A DNA stretch of 6,691 nt from Actinomycetota bacterium. GTDB lineage: Bacteria > Actinomycetota > Thermoleophilia > UBA2241. Shown in pieces: positions 5,801-6,691 of the stretch. The translations under genes were made by a program, and so were the position numbers. Position 1 is the stretch's first letter, and each line of letters opens with the position of its first letter. The stretch covers positions 3,705 through 10,395 of the forward strand of contig PKYM01000230.1 of the NCBI GenBank assembly GCA_003132645.1, in the 5' to 3' direction. The notes beneath the pieces were generated by a model. The model was not told the origin of the DNA. It made no database searches and was given only the letters and a program-made list of their open reading frames with translations.

Positions 5801-6691
5801 TCATCCCCAGACGTGGCGCGCGGTCTCGGCAATGACGCGCAGCTTGGCCTTCTCCTCGTCGACCGTCAGGTCGTTGCCCACGATCGAGGTGGCAAAGCCG
5901 CACTGCGGCGAGAGGGCAAGGCGCTCGAGGGCAATGTGGCCGGACGCCTCGCGCACGCGCCGCTCGAGATCGGCGCTGGTCTCGAGCCGGCCGTGCTTGG
6001 TGGTCACCAGGCCCAGCACGACGACCTTGTCGTCGGGCACCTCCCGCAGCGGCTCGAAGCCGCCTGAACGCGCGTCGTCGTACTCCAGCAGCAGACGCTG
6101 CACGTTCACCCGCGCAAAGAGCTGGCCGGCGATCCACTCGTAGCCACCGCTCGCCAGCCAGCGGCTCATCTGGTTGCCTTTGCACAGGTGCATGGCGAAG
6201 GTCACGCCGGGGTGGTCGCCCACGACCAGGTTGTCGAGCTCGACGCCCAACGCGATCCAGCGCTCCGCGGGCCAGCCTCGACTCTGGTAGAACTCGCGGT
6301 ACCTGGGGTCGGCAAGCAACGGGTAGTGGGGCGCGTCGAGCTGGATGTAGCGAGCGCCCAGGCGAACCAGTTCGTCCACTTCGCCGCGCAGGATCTCGGC
6401 GACGTCGCCAAGGAAGTTCTCGAGCGTGGCATAGGCGCCCCGCGAGCGCTGCGGATCCCAGAAGTTGGCAAACAGGCTGGGGCTGGGCAGCGTGATCTTG
6501 ACCAGCCGGTCGGTGCGGCCGCGCAGGTAGGTGAACTCCTCGGCCGACAGAAAGCGCCGCCGGCTGAGCTTGTCGACGACACCGAGCGGCGGCCGCTCGA
6601 TGCGTTTGGCGCCGAGCTCGTCGCTGCGCCAGTCGCCCCAGAGGAACGCGTCGAGGTCCCACTCGCCGAAGCCGTCGACCGCCTCGGTGAG
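5801..6691 (-). CDS. MetE-like zinc methyltransferase (cobalamin-independent methionine synthase C-terminal family), 5' truncated
   Basis: The frame is open from the right edge and stops at TGA (5803-5801), leaving 296 residues. The family is the UROD/MetE-like barrel (COG0620-type, Meth_synt_2), whose short members run to roughly 370-380 residues, so perhaps 70-90 residues are missing. In visible numbering, the zinc ligands of MetE all have counterparts: His168 and Cys170 in MHLCKGN, Glu203 in LLEYD, and Cys264 in SPQCGF. These enzymes activate a thiol on zinc and alkylate it. Full-length MetE uses homocysteine and methyltetrahydrofolate. Short stand-alone members include methionine-synthase-like YxjG/YxjH types and epoxyalkane:coenzyme M transferases, and the substrate here cannot be told. 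A motif YIQLDAPHYPLL (115-126) is typical of the family. The gene is upstream of, and in the same direction as, the STAS gene, 123 bp away. A functional link is not evident. Confidence 0.9.
   Translation of the reverse strand, partial: LTEAVDGFGEWDLDAFLWGDWRSDELGAKRIERPPLGVVDKLSRRRFLSAEEFTYLRGRTDRLVKITLPSPSLFANFWDPQRSRGAYATLENFLGDVAEILRGEVDELVRLGARYIQLDAPHYPLLADPRYREFYQSRGWPAERWIALGVELDNLVVGDHPGVTFAMHLCKGNQMSRWLASGGYEWIAGQLFARVNVQRLLLEYDDARSGGFEPLREVPDDKVVVLGLVTTKHGRLETSADLERRVREASGHIALERLALSPQCGFATSIVGNDLTVDEEKAKLRVIAETARHVWG

Noticed and set aside
5784..6662. 292-codon minus-strand open frame overlapping the methyltransferase in another frame
   Set aside because: Its translation is Arg/Ala/Pro-rich shadow sequence. 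The frame ending at 5801 carries the MetE zinc motifs and is open to the window edge.

Overview
The window comes from a high-GC bacterium that uses GTG starts freely: four of the five starts seen or argued for here are GTG or ATG preceded by purine-rich ribosome binding sites, and three of them are GTG. A solute-binding protein ending in a C-terminal membrane helix, a TatA, and a large soluble PAS/GAF/SpoIIE-type phosphatase together suggest an actinobacterium, perhaps Thermoleophilia-like, or a relative such as Chloroflexota. That assignment is an inference. There is no rRNA or marker gene to settle it.

Left part, plus strand. Positions 1-615 hold the 3' end of a family 5 (peptide/nickel type) ABC transporter substrate-binding protein with a C-terminal membrane anchor. 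A near-perfect hairpin terminator follows at 632-680. After it comes a complete ten-helix EamA/DMT-family permease (726-1610).

Centre. Positions 1754-4906 encode a 1050-residue soluble signalling protein. Its order is RsbW-like HATPase kinase, PAS, GAF, PAS, heptad-repeat coiled coil, GAF, SpoIIE/RsbU-type PP2C phosphatase. It therefore carries both opposing enzymes of a partner-switching pathway. A 90-residue TatA (5015-5287) follows on the same strand.

Right part, minus strand. A 121-residue STAS anti-sigma-factor antagonist (5312-5677) with an intact phosphorylatable serine converges on tatA. It is the natural candidate substrate of the central protein, since the kinase domain would phosphorylate it and the phosphatase domain would reset it. 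No sigma factor is visible. Upstream of the STAS gene, a 123-bp gap holds a candidate promoter and a set of three nested inverted repeats that would fold in the mRNA leader. Beyond it, running off the right edge, is the C-terminal part of a zinc-dependent MetE-like (COG0620-type) methyltransferase.

The most interesting points are the kinase-plus-phosphatase fusion beside a separate STAS gene, the in-frame 21-bp repeat that builds its coiled coil, and the structured leader of the STAS gene. I see no mobile element, CRISPR array, tRNA or rRNA. No gene-free stretch exceeds about 145 bases.
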